Shown: positions 42,627-51,080 of the stretch, in pieces | Layout of the letters: each line of letters begins with the position of its first letter | Position numbering within the stretch: the stretch's first letter is position 1 | Source of the DNA: Methanospirillum purgamenti | Lineage (GTDB): Archaea; Halobacteriota; Methanomicrobia; Methanomicrobiales; Methanospirillaceae | Length of the DNA: 64,000 bases | Direction: 5' to 3' (one strand) | Assembly (NCBI RefSeq): GCF_018502485.1 | Contig: NZ_CP075546.1 | Notes under the pieces: generated by a model | Databases searched by the model: none | Told to the model about the DNA's origin: nothing | What the model saw: the letters and a program-made list of their open reading frames with translations, nothing else | Translations under genes and position numbers: made by a program

Positions 42627-44134
42627 TCATTTATTTAACATCCCTTTCAATTCATCCAGATTTTTAAGGATCTCTTTTTCAATCGTCTCAATCTCGTCAA
42701 TGATCTTCTCCGGAGGATCGTACTCAACCTGTTCATATTCTATTTCTTTATACCGGGAAATCGAGAGATCATAATTATTGGTAATTATTTCATCAACCGG
42801 GACAAAGAAGCATTTTCCTTTTCTATCTGTTGGATTTTCGTTTTTTCTGCTTTTGAACCGCTCAATAATATCAGGGATGTCTCCTTTTCCATCGATCCTG
42901 TTTCTTTTATCATCAAGAGAATACCCATCCGATTCCATATTATAGAACCAGACTCGGTCAGTATTTCCACATTTCACAAAAGTCAGGACTGCTGTTGATA
43001 CTCCTGCATAGGGTTTGAACACACCGGATGGCATCGAGACAATTCCTTCCAACTGGCAGGTCTCAAGGAGAATCTTCCGGAGGTTTTTATGAGCATTGGA
43101 TGACCTGAACAGGACACCACCCGGAACAATAACACTGCATCTTCCTCCGGTAACGAGAAGGGTTACCATCCGTTCAACAAAGAGCAGTTCGGTCTTGGTG
43201 GTTTTCATCGAAAGACTGTCGTTGATATCACTTTTATCAATGCTTCCCTTGAAAGGTGGATTTGCCAGGATTACGGTGTATTTTTCTTCCTCGGAGAACC
43301 ATTTGGAGAGGGTATCCATATTATGGATTTCCGGAGACTGGATACCGTGAAGCATCATGTTCATGACCGATATCCGGATCATGGTTGAGTCAAAATCAAA
43401 CCCGTAAAAGGTGTCAGACCAGAGTTTTTCCCAATGAGTCGCTTCGGTGATATGATCACCGACCAGGTTGTGATATTCCCCGTCTTCATCAACGGTAAGG
43501 GTATCAGGACTGGTATAACTCCGGATGATATGTTCATATGCATTAACTAGGAATCCAGCAGTTCCACAGGCAGGATCACAAATCCGGTCATTGATATTCG
43601 GATCGATAAGTCCGACCATCATCCTGATGATGTGCCGGGGAGTCCTGAATTGACCGTTCTTTCCAGCGGTTGAGAGTTGGGAAAGGAGATATTCATAGAT
43701 ATCACCCTGGGTATCACGGTTTCTGGCAGTAATATTGATTCGGTCAAATATGGATACTGCTTCCTGGAGGAGGGAAGGTTTTGCGATGATGAAGACCGCA
43801 TCCTTCATCTGTTCAGAAAATCTGCTTTTTTCTCCGTTTGAGAGGTTTTTTATGAATGGGAAGACGACATCCCTGACATGGGGAAGCATCTCTTCGGCTG
43901 GCAGGTTCTTCCATTTTGACCACCGGTAATCTTCATACCTGGAAAAGACTGATGTGTATGAAATTTTTCTGGATTTGCCCGTCGTTCTTCAACAATGTCC
44001 ATATCCTCTAGCCGTTTCATGAAGATGAGGTATGACATCTGTTCAATGGACTGGAGGGGATTTGACATACCTCCGGACCAGAACCGGTCCCAAAGAGTGT
44101 CGATGTCGGATTTAAGGTCAGGAGCAAGTCTCAT
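42627..44134 (-). pseudogene. hsdM: HsdM, type I restriction methyltransferase, frameshifted
   Basis: The N-terminus (MRLAPDLKSDIDTLWDRFWS; QSIEQMSYLIFMKRLEDMD) is in one frame and the rest (RYEDYRWSKWKNLPAEEM; SAM motif I DPACGTAGFLVNAYEH; motif IV ILANPPFKGSID) in another. The switch falls near 43964-43968, a run of five T on the plus strand; one additional base there would restore NPEK-ISYTSVFSRYEDYRW. The 420-residue remainder could be expressed from an internal start but would lack the N-terminal domain. No hsdS is present in the window. Confidence 0.8.
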
Positions 44135-44136
44135 GA
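44072..44136. repeat. 65-bp direct repeat, copy A (start of hsdM)
   Basis: This is the first 21 or so codons of hsdM. The same sequence with four differences recurs at 44797-44861. The pair brackets the toxin-antitoxin-like genes. Confidence 0.85.
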
Positions 44137-44228
44137 CGTATAATTAATTATTTACTGAATTCACAATCAAAAATTAAAATCTATTCGAAATGCTAATTAT
44201 TCGGTCATGGATTTAAAAATATGGAAAA

Positions 44229-44474
44229 TCAGGCAGGTAATTCAATCTCTCCTGCAGCTAGAGGGCGGACGCAGATTGTTCCGGCATGAACATCATGCAT
44301 GACTTTATCGATTTTTTCTGAGGTCTCATACGAAAACCATGCTTCCCCACATCGTTCACACACAAAGGCGGGTACATCCTTAATAACGATTACCTGATCC
44401 CGAACATGGGCAATGAATTCGGTTTTTCCTTCTTTCATAGTGCCTTTGCAAAACTGACAGAGTCCAGGTTTCAT
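44229..44474 (-). CDS. YgiT/MqsA-type zinc-finger antitoxin-like protein
   Basis: An 81-residue protein with two CxxC pairs (CQFCKGTM and FVCERCGEAW) and the IVIKDVPAFVCERCGE motif of YgiT-type zinc-finger proteins, which usually pair with a DUF4258 or MqsR-like toxin. It begins 1 bp after the DUF4258 ORF ends. No HTH is visible in the short C-terminus. Confidence 0.8.
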   Translation of the reverse strand: MKPGLCQFCKGTMKEGKTEFIAHVRDQVIVIKDVPAFVCERCGEAWFSYETSEKIDKVMHDVHAGTICVRPLAAGEIELPA

Positions 44475-44777
44475 TTATTGTCTCCTTATTTTATGGTGAG
44501 TCCACCGGTCATCCGGATTATATACGGTGACGATTTTAATATGATCTTCACATACTGCAATAACAATATGTATTGCAGTATCGTGAATGTATCCAAGTAT
44601 CAGATATGAAGGACATGGGGTATCGTCCTCATATGTTTCAATGATCTCTCCATTAGTCAGGATAGGCAATATATCCTCTGATGAAATATCCCGTTCGAAC
44701 ATTCTGGTTCGTGCATGAGAGGAGAAAATAATTGAGCGGGTATCAACCAATCTGTCGATTTTATCAGATAGTTCCAT
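44475..44777 (-). CDS. DUF4258 putative toxin
   Basis: A 100-residue DUF4258 protein: SHARTRMFERDISSEDILP, ILTNGEIIETYEDD, and IKIVTVYNPDDRWTHHK. This family resembles RelE/MqsR-like ribonuclease toxins and is normally followed by a YgiT zinc-finger gene, as here. The pair sits inside the duplicated start of hsdM. Confidence 0.8.
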   Translation of the reverse strand: MELSDKIDRLVDTRSIIFSSHARTRMFERDISSEDILPILTNGEIIETYEDDTPCPSYLILGYIHDTAIHIVIAVCEDHIKIVTVYNPDDRWTHHKIRRQ

Positions 44778-44796
44778 ACTATTATCCTCTGGTTTT

Positions 44797-44861
44797 TCCG
44801 GACCAGAACCGGTCCCAAAGAGTGTCGATGTCTGATTTTAGTTCTGGAGCAAGTCTCATGA
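44797..44861. repeat. 65-bp direct repeat, copy B (orphan hsdM start)
   Basis: 61 of 65 bases match copy A at 44072-44136. It reads MRLAPELKSDIDTLWDRFWS and then runs out of homology, so it is a detached 5' end of hsdM left upstream of the inserted toxin pair. Confidence 0.85.
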
Positions 44862-44909
44862 TATGTCCTTTGTGAATGTCCGAATATATCTGAATATGTC
44901 CGAATACTT

Positions 44910-45539
44910 CTAACACAAATTCTGCGTTTTTGAATACCATAACTGAAAATCATGAGAGATATGATGATGGTCAGATATCTTCAGGTAATTATTCGGACAT
45001 GGGTAATGTCCGTAATGTTTGACATTCTCGATATTCCTGCCCCGAACGACAATATCTGTATTCACGATCACCGGAGCCTCAAGCATCAGATGTTCATTCT
45101 GAAACCTGATCCGCTCCAGATCCCGTCGTGAATAAAATCCAGAGACTGTCCTGACACCAGCCCTGCTCCGGTCCCAGAACTTTATCTCTTTCCCATTGGT
45201 AAGAAAGATGAAGACATCACGTCCGGTTTGAGAACGGATATCATCAGCATATTCTTCTGCCTGTTTCTGACCGACAAGCGGATCCTTGCTGGTTCGTTTA
45301 GCCTCTATGACAGCAAGAGGTACACCGGTGGAATCAAGAAGAATATAATCTGCATACTTACTCTCGGCATCATTCTTGAGAGTTTCAGAAACCGTTCGAT
45401 ATTCTTTTAAGATAAAATCAGATTGTCTGGTATAAATCTCTACCCGGACAAAAGAGCGATCAGAGACATCCCACCCTTGTTCAAAAAGAAGGGGATCTAT
45501 CTTTTCCTTCCTGGTGAGATACTCTGACCGGTCTGGCAT
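44910..45539 (-). pseudogene. hsdR: HsdR N-terminal fragment
   Basis: About 209 residues of the type I restriction endonuclease N-terminus: YLTRKEKIDPLLFEQGWDV, KYADYILLDSTGVPLAVIEA with KRTSKDPLVGQ (PD-(D/E)xK site D...ExK) and QKQAEEYADDIRSQTG. The helicase motor, more than 700 residues, is missing; the last 40 residues (HYPCPNNYLKIS onward) do not look like HsdR and are probably a fusion to junk. ATG 45539 is preferred. Confidence 0.75.
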
Positions 45540-45664
45540 TCCTGACAAATATCAGTCGTGCACCACTATATAAGTATCAGATTTGAATGTAGAGATACGG
45601 GTTAATTCTATTATATTTCATTCTAATGAAAGAATTATAGGAAAGTAAAGGTAATTTTTTCCAT

Positions 45665-46093
45665 ATGACAATCTGGATCGCCTCCGGAAACCGGGAGAAT
45701 TGGGAGGTTGCACGGAAACACAATATCTGGGGAGTTCCGAAACGGAGTAGAGGGTTTCATTCCCGGGTAAAGAAAGGAGATACAATCCTTATCTATGCCC
45801 GGTCAGAAACCCACGGGCGGGAAACCCTTCCATCGGTTATTTTCGGAGAATACAAAGTAACCGAACTCTTTGAGGATACTACTCCGCTTTTCACTGCTCC
45901 CCCACAGATGGGTAATGAAGTTTTTCCGTTTAGGTTCAGGTTGAAACCAGTGAAAATATTCAAGGAGCCGGTTGAGATTAAACCGCTCATTCCAGAACTT
46001 GGGTTTATAACGAATAAGACGATGTGGTCAGAGCATTTTCGGCAGGCGATGAGTGAGATTCCGGAAGAGGATTATCGGAAAATTGTAAAATAG
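45665..46093 (+). CDS. EVE-domain protein
   Basis: A 142-residue EVE (PUA-like) protein: MTIWIASGNRENWEVARKHN, IWGVPKRSRGFHSRVKKGDT and FITNKTMWSEHFRQAM. EVE domains bind modified bases and often lie beside restriction genes; a role in sensing modified DNA or RNA in this defence island is inferred. Complete, single gene. Confidence 0.85.
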   Translation: MTIWIASGNRENWEVARKHNIWGVPKRSRGFHSRVKKGDTILIYARSETHGRETLPSVIFGEYKVTELFEDTTPLFTAPPQMGNEVFPFRFRLKPVKIFKEPVEIKPLIPELGFITNKTMWSEHFRQAMSEIPEEDYRKIVK

Positions 46094-46356
46094 AGTTTTT
46101 ATAATATCAATGATTCCATTAAATTTATTTAAAAATACGGCTCGTTCGAGATTTGAAGAATCGAACATTCTTCTAAATAAACATAGATATGATGGAGCAG
46201 TTTATTTATGTGGTTATTCTATTGAGATTGGGTTTAAAGTAAAAATCTGTGAAAATTTTAATTTACCAGAATTTCCAGAAACAGATGCAGAATTTAAAAC
46301 TATAAAACCCCAAATTGGTTTTGATTTCCGAACCCATGATTTAGAGAAATTGTTAC

Positions 46357-48111
46357 CATCAAAGACAGCTTAAGTAGTTGAGAAGGGAGAACGTATATAT
46401 TTTTCATCAAATCGTAACAAAAAATGTGTGAATAATTTATTTTCTCTTTCCGGCATTCCTTCTTTTAGGATCCCTGACAGCGCGAATGGTCTGTCTAACT
46501 ATTTATTGACTTTTGAATTGAATAATAAACAGTACTATAACAAAAACACGATAAATTCAACTTTAAATGGAAATTTTTTACGATAGCCTTCGCTATGAAA
46601 AGCCATCCTATGCGTTATCAATAATTACGTGCGATTATTGAAAGGAAGAAAACTTCAACGAGATTAATTCTCTATTTTGTCTGTTTTGAGCGAGTTGCCG
46701 CAATGATCTTTCGAGTTTGTGCCACCTTCTCTCTACAAAACAAATTCCAAAATATTGCTGATTCAGAATACTTAAAAATTCTAAACCTTTTTCAGCAAAT
46801 ATTTTAGACCAAAGTAGGGGAGTATACTTATCTTTCAAATTACTATCAGTTGATGAAATAATCCAACAATAAAGATCGCGACTAATGATAAAACGAAGCA
46901 TAATGGAGTAAATATGAATATATGCTAAAGGGACATTTCCAAGTAACATTTTCCCCAAATCATAGTCCATTTTCAGTTCTTTGAAAATGAGTTCAATCAC
47001 CCATCGATATCGGTAAATTTCATAGATATCTTCAGGAGAGAATTCCTCATATGGTAGATTTGTCATGTATAATTGCCATTTTTTGGAAAGAGAATTCCAA
47101 TGACAAATCACTCTAAATTCCTGAAAATGTTCTATTTTTTTCTCTTTTCTAATAAAGAAGGAACATTTAAGATCATAAACTCCATTTTTTGAGATTTTCT
47201 CTAAAAAATCTCCTAATTTGATTCTTGTAAAGCAATTAATATCTACTATGGAAATGAAATCTGAAGGTGCAGAGATTATACTGCAAACTTCAGGAATCGC
47301 ATTGGATTTTACACGACTAATAAAAAATCCTCCATGCTCCTGAATTTTCGCAAATGATTTCAGGGAATAATATCCTAAATCGTTTAAGAGAAGTGAATCC
47401 TTAACTTCTGGTCCAATATTTAGCATTTTAGAATCGTGGACTCTTTCTGATGTTATTGTTGTACTTGTTACAGAATGAGAAATTGCACTGTATACTGCAT
47501 GAATCTTTAACCCTGCAGAATTATTCCGGGAACGAGCAGCGGGATGTAATTCATAGAGTTTTTTACTTATGCGAATAATGCTGCTATCCTGTATTAAAAT
47601 GTCTTTAAAACTCTGAACAGTTCCCTTTAAACGAGCGGGGGATTGAACAGCCATTTGTTCAATATAATGATCCAATAAGACTCTAAGAAAATCTACGAGT
47701 CTCATATTCATCCATTTTCTAAAACTCTGGTTTCTAATGGGTTTTTGATTCGAAGGACTATCATTAAAGTCAACATATCTTCGATGTAATTCTTCCACAG
47801 ATGGTAGTTGATGACAACTGATCCCAAAAATTAGAACGTAGACCAAATAGACAGGATCTAATTTCCTTTTTCGTTTTAAAAATCCTGTTTTGCGGGCGGT
47901 TCCTTCAATGTACTCATAGGTGAATTTGTCTGAAAACCATGATTTAAGGGTTTTTAGACCACCGCAAGAGAGAGTGTTCATATTCCGGAACAATCCCGAA
48001 GGGAGGGTCTACTAGTATATATAGGTGCCGATTTGAAGCATTAAATACAAAATTCTCAGTAACACTCAATTTTGAATACTATCTAACTCAAATCTAAAGC
48101 TGTCTTTGATG
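46357..48111 (-). mobile_element. IS4-type insertion sequence, structurally intact
   Basis: 1755 bp with perfect 15-bp terminal inverted repeats (CATCAAAGACAGCTT at the left, its complement at 48097-48111) and a perfect 10-bp target duplication AAATTGTTAC (46347-46356 and 48112-48121). One complete transposase lies inside on the minus strand. Intact ends and duplication imply a recent insertion. Confidence 0.95.
46635..47993 (-). CDS. IS4-family transposase
   Basis: A 452-residue DDE transposase. The first catalytic Asp region is KDILIQDSSIIRISKKLYEL, the second LLLNDLGYYSLKSF, and the YREK-type signature is YRYRWVIELIFKELKMDYD. The length and a 10-bp target duplication fit IS4 (ISH8-like) elements. 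The frame is uninterrupted, so it may be active. Confidence 0.9.
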   Translation of the reverse strand: MFRNMNTLSCGGLKTLKSWFSDKFTYEYIEGTARKTGFLKRKRKLDPVYLVYVLIFGISCHQLPSVEELHRRYVDFNDSPSNQKPIRNQSFRKWMNMRLVDFLRVLLDHYIEQMAVQSPARLKGTVQSFKDILIQDSSIIRISKKLYELHPAARSRNNSAGLKIHAVYSAISHSVTSTTITSERVHDSKMLNIGPEVKDSLLLNDLGYYSLKSFAKIQEHGGFFISRVKSNAIPEVCSIISAPSDFISIVDINCFTRIKLGDFLEKISKNGVYDLKCSFFIRKEKKIEHFQEFRVICHWNSLSKKWQLYMTNLPYEEFSPEDIYEIYRYRWVIELIFKELKMDYDLGKMLLGNVPLAYIHIYSIMLRFIISRDLYCWIISSTDSNLKDKYTPLLWSKIFAEKGLEFLSILNQQYFGICFVERRWHKLERSLRQLAQNRQNRELISLKFSSFQ

Positions 48112-48281
48112 AAATTGTTACTAAAAAGTGGATTTGAAAATTCTGTAAAACTAAATTATATGGCTGAATGGTCTGTTATTGCATTATGGAACCCTGAAGT
48201 ACGATATCGACCTTTAGGGTCTATCAATAAACTTGCAGCAGAAAACATGATAAATTCAGCAAAAAAAATTCGAGCATTATT

Positions 48282-48650
48282 ATGAGTAACCTTATAGAGA
48301 AATTTCAAAAGATTGTAACCGATATCTCAACTAATAAAGGGACTCTTAATTTGTTCGCTCTTTCATATCGAGAGAATGATTCTCAAACTTTTGATTTATT
48401 AATAAGTGCTCGATGGATAAATATTGATGATTTTTATTTTTTAAAATATATTGAAAACTTATTAAAGCAAGAGTTAGATTCAAATGATATCCTTAAAATT
48501 TCTAGAATCGTCTTATTAGATCCTGAAGAAACTTCAGTAAAAGCAATAACCAACTGTTTTTATATTAATGAAGGAAATTTAACTATTCAACATTCATTGA
48601 TCGGTAATGTTCCCATTCTAAAAATGGTAATATTCAGTTCAAATAAATAA
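48282..48650 (+). CDS. 122-residue partner of the HEPN gene
   Basis: Reads SNLIEKFQKIVTDISTNKGT, then LLISARWINIDDFYFLKYIE and a beta-rich C-terminus. Not recognised as a known antitoxin family. It overlaps the HEPN stop as ATGA, so the two genes were a coupled pair before the IS4 insertion. The name antitoxin would be a guess. Confidence 0.65.
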   Translation: MSNLIEKFQKIVTDISTNKGTLNLFALSYRENDSQTFDLLISARWINIDDFYFLKYIENLLKQELDSNDILKISRIVLLDPEETSVKAITNCFYINEGNLTIQHSLIGNVPILKMVIFSSNK

Positions 48651-48743
48651 AAACCGCTAAAAATTTTTTATTCACCCTCCCTCTTCCTCTCTAAAAAAAT
48701 ATCCACAACCTTTACTCGGGACATCTTATTCAGGATCATAACC

Positions 48744-48935
48744 TTATTCCCTGTTTACAATTTTATCCGATATAACAGAGTCAAAATCATTACTTAACCA
48801 TTTTTTCCAGTCTTTCGTGTAATCCCCATGACCTTCTTCAAAGATTCTGATGTATCTGGGAGCATCAACCAATCCATCATATCCCCTTTTACGGATCCAA
48901 CTTATTGTTGGAATTGGAGTCATCTTCAATCCCAA
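48744..48935 (-). CDS. Short hypothetical protein next to IS630 end
   Basis: 63 residues from a TTG start (or ATG 48923): TPIPTISWIRKRGYDGLVDA and HGDYTKDWKKWLSNDFDS. The start lies 9 bp from the IS630 end. Joining the flanks without the IS extends the frame by only a few codons, so disruption is not proven. Confidence 0.4.
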   Translation of the reverse strand: MGLKMTPIPTISWIRKRGYDGLVDAPRYIRIFEEGHGDYTKDWKKWLSNDFDSVISDKIVNRE

Positions 48936-48991
48936 TTTGCCATTATAGCAACTTGCAAAACTTTCTTAAATATTAAATATAATAATAGTAT

Positions 48992-49486
48992 ATGGTAAAC
49001 GTCGAACAAATTCCAATAATATTTCATTTTTCTCAAGGTGAATTAGTTAAAAAAATTAAAGAATATGAGTTAGGGGCTAAAATTCTTAAACGGTTAACAT
49101 TTATTAATCTTCGCTATTCAGGAAAAACGATAAAAGAATCGTCTGATTTATTAGGGATTTCTATAGTTACCGGTTATACGTGGCAGGAACGTTGGAATTC
49201 AGAGGGTTATGCGGGACTAGTGCCTAAATATGCTGGAGGGAGGCCGTCAAAACTTACAGATCAGCAAAAGGAAGAACTATGGGAGGTTTTACACACCCGT
49301 GATTACTGGACAACATTAGAAGTGAAACATCTTATCCAATTAAAATTCTCTATTGAATACAGCATGGACCAAATAAGGAGAATATTGAAGAGTTATGAGA
49401 TGCTCTTTGGGAAGTTATACCCACAGGATTATCGAAGACCAGATGATGCGGAAATAATTTTTAAAAAAAATTCCAAAAATGAGTAA
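48992..49486 (+). CDS. IS630 transposase OrfA (helix-turn-helix part)
   Basis: 164 residues: KTIKESSDLLGISIVTGYTW and ERWNSEGYAGLVPKYAGGRP are the HTH_Tnp/HTH_29 DNA-binding region; EVLHTRDYWTTLEVKHLIQL with RRILKSYEMLF follow. It ends within a run of eight A (IIFKKNSKNE), next to the start of OrfB, the arrangement used for programmed frameshifting in IS630. Confidence 0.8.
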   Translation: MVNVEQIPIIFHFSQGELVKKIKEYELGAKILKRLTFINLRYSGKTIKESSDLLGISIVTGYTWQERWNSEGYAGLVPKYAGGRPSKLTDQQKEELWEVLHTRDYWTTLEVKHLIQLKFSIEYSMDQIRRILKSYEMLFGKLYPQDYRRPDDAEIIFKKNSKNE

Positions 49487-50021
49487 AAATGCTGTTTTGG
49501 GTTTCCTTGATGCGTCTTCTCCTCAATCCACCGCCAACACTCAAAGAGTATGGTACTTTTTTAAAACTCGAATAATTAAGAACACAAGTAAATTTAGGGC
49601 CAATACATTTGGAATTTACTCACCTAATGGCAATTCTATCTTAACATTTCGTGACCATTCAAAAAAAGAAGACATATGTGCAGTTTTAGAAGAATTTATC
49701 AAAGCAAATCTAGGGAAGAGGATAGTATTAATATTAGATAATTTTTCATCACACCGATCACAAATGGTTCGAGATTTTGCTGCACAAAATAATATCGAGT
49801 TAGTATTTCTTCCTCCCTATTCGCCGGATTTAAATCCTATAGAGCAAATTTGGAGAGCAGTCAGAAGAAAAATCTCAACAATTTTCATTGAAAATCTAGA
49901 GCACTTAAAATCAGAAATTTGGGAGGAATTTTTCTATCGAGTCAATCAAGATTCATATATAAAAGGTTGGGGGAGAAAATTTTTGAGCGCAAAGTATTAT
50001 CTAAGAATGTTATGCAACTAA
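49479..50021 (+). CDS. IS630 transposase OrfB (DDE part)
   Basis: 180 residues with the DDE_3 catalytic core: GFLDASSPQSTANTQRVW (first Asp), IVLILDNFSSHRSQMVRDFA (second Asp) and FLPPYSPDLNPIEQIWRAVR (final Glu). It overlaps OrfA by 8 bp in another frame; a frameshift near the A-run at 49460-49470 would give the full transposase. Complete and possibly active. Confidence 0.85.
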   Translation: MSKNAVLGFLDASSPQSTANTQRVWYFFKTRIIKNTSKFRANTFGIYSPNGNSILTFRDHSKKEDICAVLEEFIKANLGKRIVLILDNFSSHRSQMVRDFAAQNNIELVFLPPYSPDLNPIEQIWRAVRRKISTIFIENLEHLKSEIWEEFFYRVNQDSYIKGWGRKFLSAKYYLRMLCN

Positions 50022-50252
50022 CTATAAACATAAACGAACTATTACCCCAGTTTTAAATATTACTTTTATCATCAATACGAAAAAAGTATACCTAAGAATC
50101 ATCAGTTTTATCAAAAACACGACAAGGATACCAAGACAATATCAGATCGATGAGTTATTATTGACTGAAATCTACAAAAAACACATCATCAAAACTCAGG
50201 TATTCTCACTTCAAACAACAAACATCCCCCCCCAAAAAAAGTAAAAAATAAT

Positions 50253-50855
50253 TTAACACACACAATCGGTACCAATAGCCGTACAAGGACCGTTCGGGCA
50301 GCAGATCCATCCCCTGAAATCACCGCAATAAAACCCATTCCATCTACAACCCGGAGGACAATCTACATTATCGGGGGCATCAAACGAACCTTCCAGATAT
50401 ATACCAACAGATTTCATCTTCTCTTTTTCGACGGTGTCAATCGGTATAGCATTCTTTGCAAACTCTTTGAGCATCACTCCATCATAAAATTCCAGAGGGG
50501 TTATCTGCATGGTGAGTTCTTTGTTACCATCAGATAAGGAGAGATTTGAGATCTGAACAAACGAGACCGATTCTTCATCAGGTCCGGAAAAGACAAGTGC
50601 AGCATTCATAGGGAACGAATAAAGAGATACCTGCCTGACCGGGAGTAACAGACTCTTATTTCCGTTTGCTGAAAAGATATACGGAACGATATCCTGAATC
50701 GTAATCTGCATTCCTCCATCCGCATCTTCAGCAATGGATGATTCCCCACCCTGAAGATATATTGAATACTCCGGAGCCTCTTCGGCAACACAGAACCCTG
50801 TCAGAGATATTAGCAGAAAGAAGCAGGTAAACCCCGCTAGTATGCCATAATTCAT
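50253..50855 (-). CDS. Exported Cys-rich-tailed protein
   Basis: 200 residues: signal peptide (GILAGFTCFFLLISLTGFC), a beta-rich domain and a C-terminal module with eight cysteines (CPPGCRWNGFYCG ... CCPNGPC ... CVC). No family recognised. ATG 50855 gives a proper signal peptide; 50945 would add 30 polar residues. The 230-bp gap on its 3' side up to the IS630 end holds nothing. Confidence 0.6.
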   Translation of the reverse strand: MNYGILAGFTCFFLLISLTGFCVAEEAPEYSIYLQGGESSIAEDADGGMQITIQDIVPYIFSANGNKSLLLPVRQVSLYSFPMNAALVFSGPDEESVSFVQISNLSLSDGNKELTMQITPLEFYDGVMLKEFAKNAIPIDTVEKEKMKSVGIYLEGSFDAPDNVDCPPGCRWNGFYCGDFRGWICCPNGPCTAIGTDCVC

Positions 50856-51080
50856 ACAACTGATATTATCATAGGAGCATAAGTACTGATGGTTCAAGGG
50901 AGAAGAGTATCGATGTACAAAGATAACCTCATCAGGTTCGTTCACCCCGGTTGTCTATGAATAGAAGATGTGTTCATGTCAAATAAGGAACCAGGATGTA
51001 CATGCTCATCCTCTGTTTAAGATTAATAATATCCCCTCCCTTCTCCAATAAATATACTATCAGGTCATGAAGAGGAGTAT

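Larger units (their letters stand above)
46110..48285 (+). pseudogene. HEPN-like gene interrupted by an IS4-type element
   Basis: The two parts 46110-46356 and 48122-48285 join exactly when the IS and one target copy are removed. They give about 136 residues with ARSRFEESNILLNKHRYDGA and VYLCGYSIEIGFKVKICEN (HEPN-type helices) and end NMINSAKKIRALL. HEPN proteins are commonly ribonuclease toxins or their partners, but a clear R-x4-6-H catalytic motif was not located. The restored gene overlaps the next gene as ATGA. Confidence 0.8.
48944..50026 (+). mobile_element. IS630-type insertion sequence
   Basis: Ends TATAGCAACTTGCAAAACTT and, on the complement of the right side, TATAGTTAGTTGCATAACAT are imperfect inverted repeats; both ends show TATA, consistent with the TA duplication of the IS630/Tc1-mariner group. 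Two overlapping ORFs fill the element. Confidence 0.8.
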
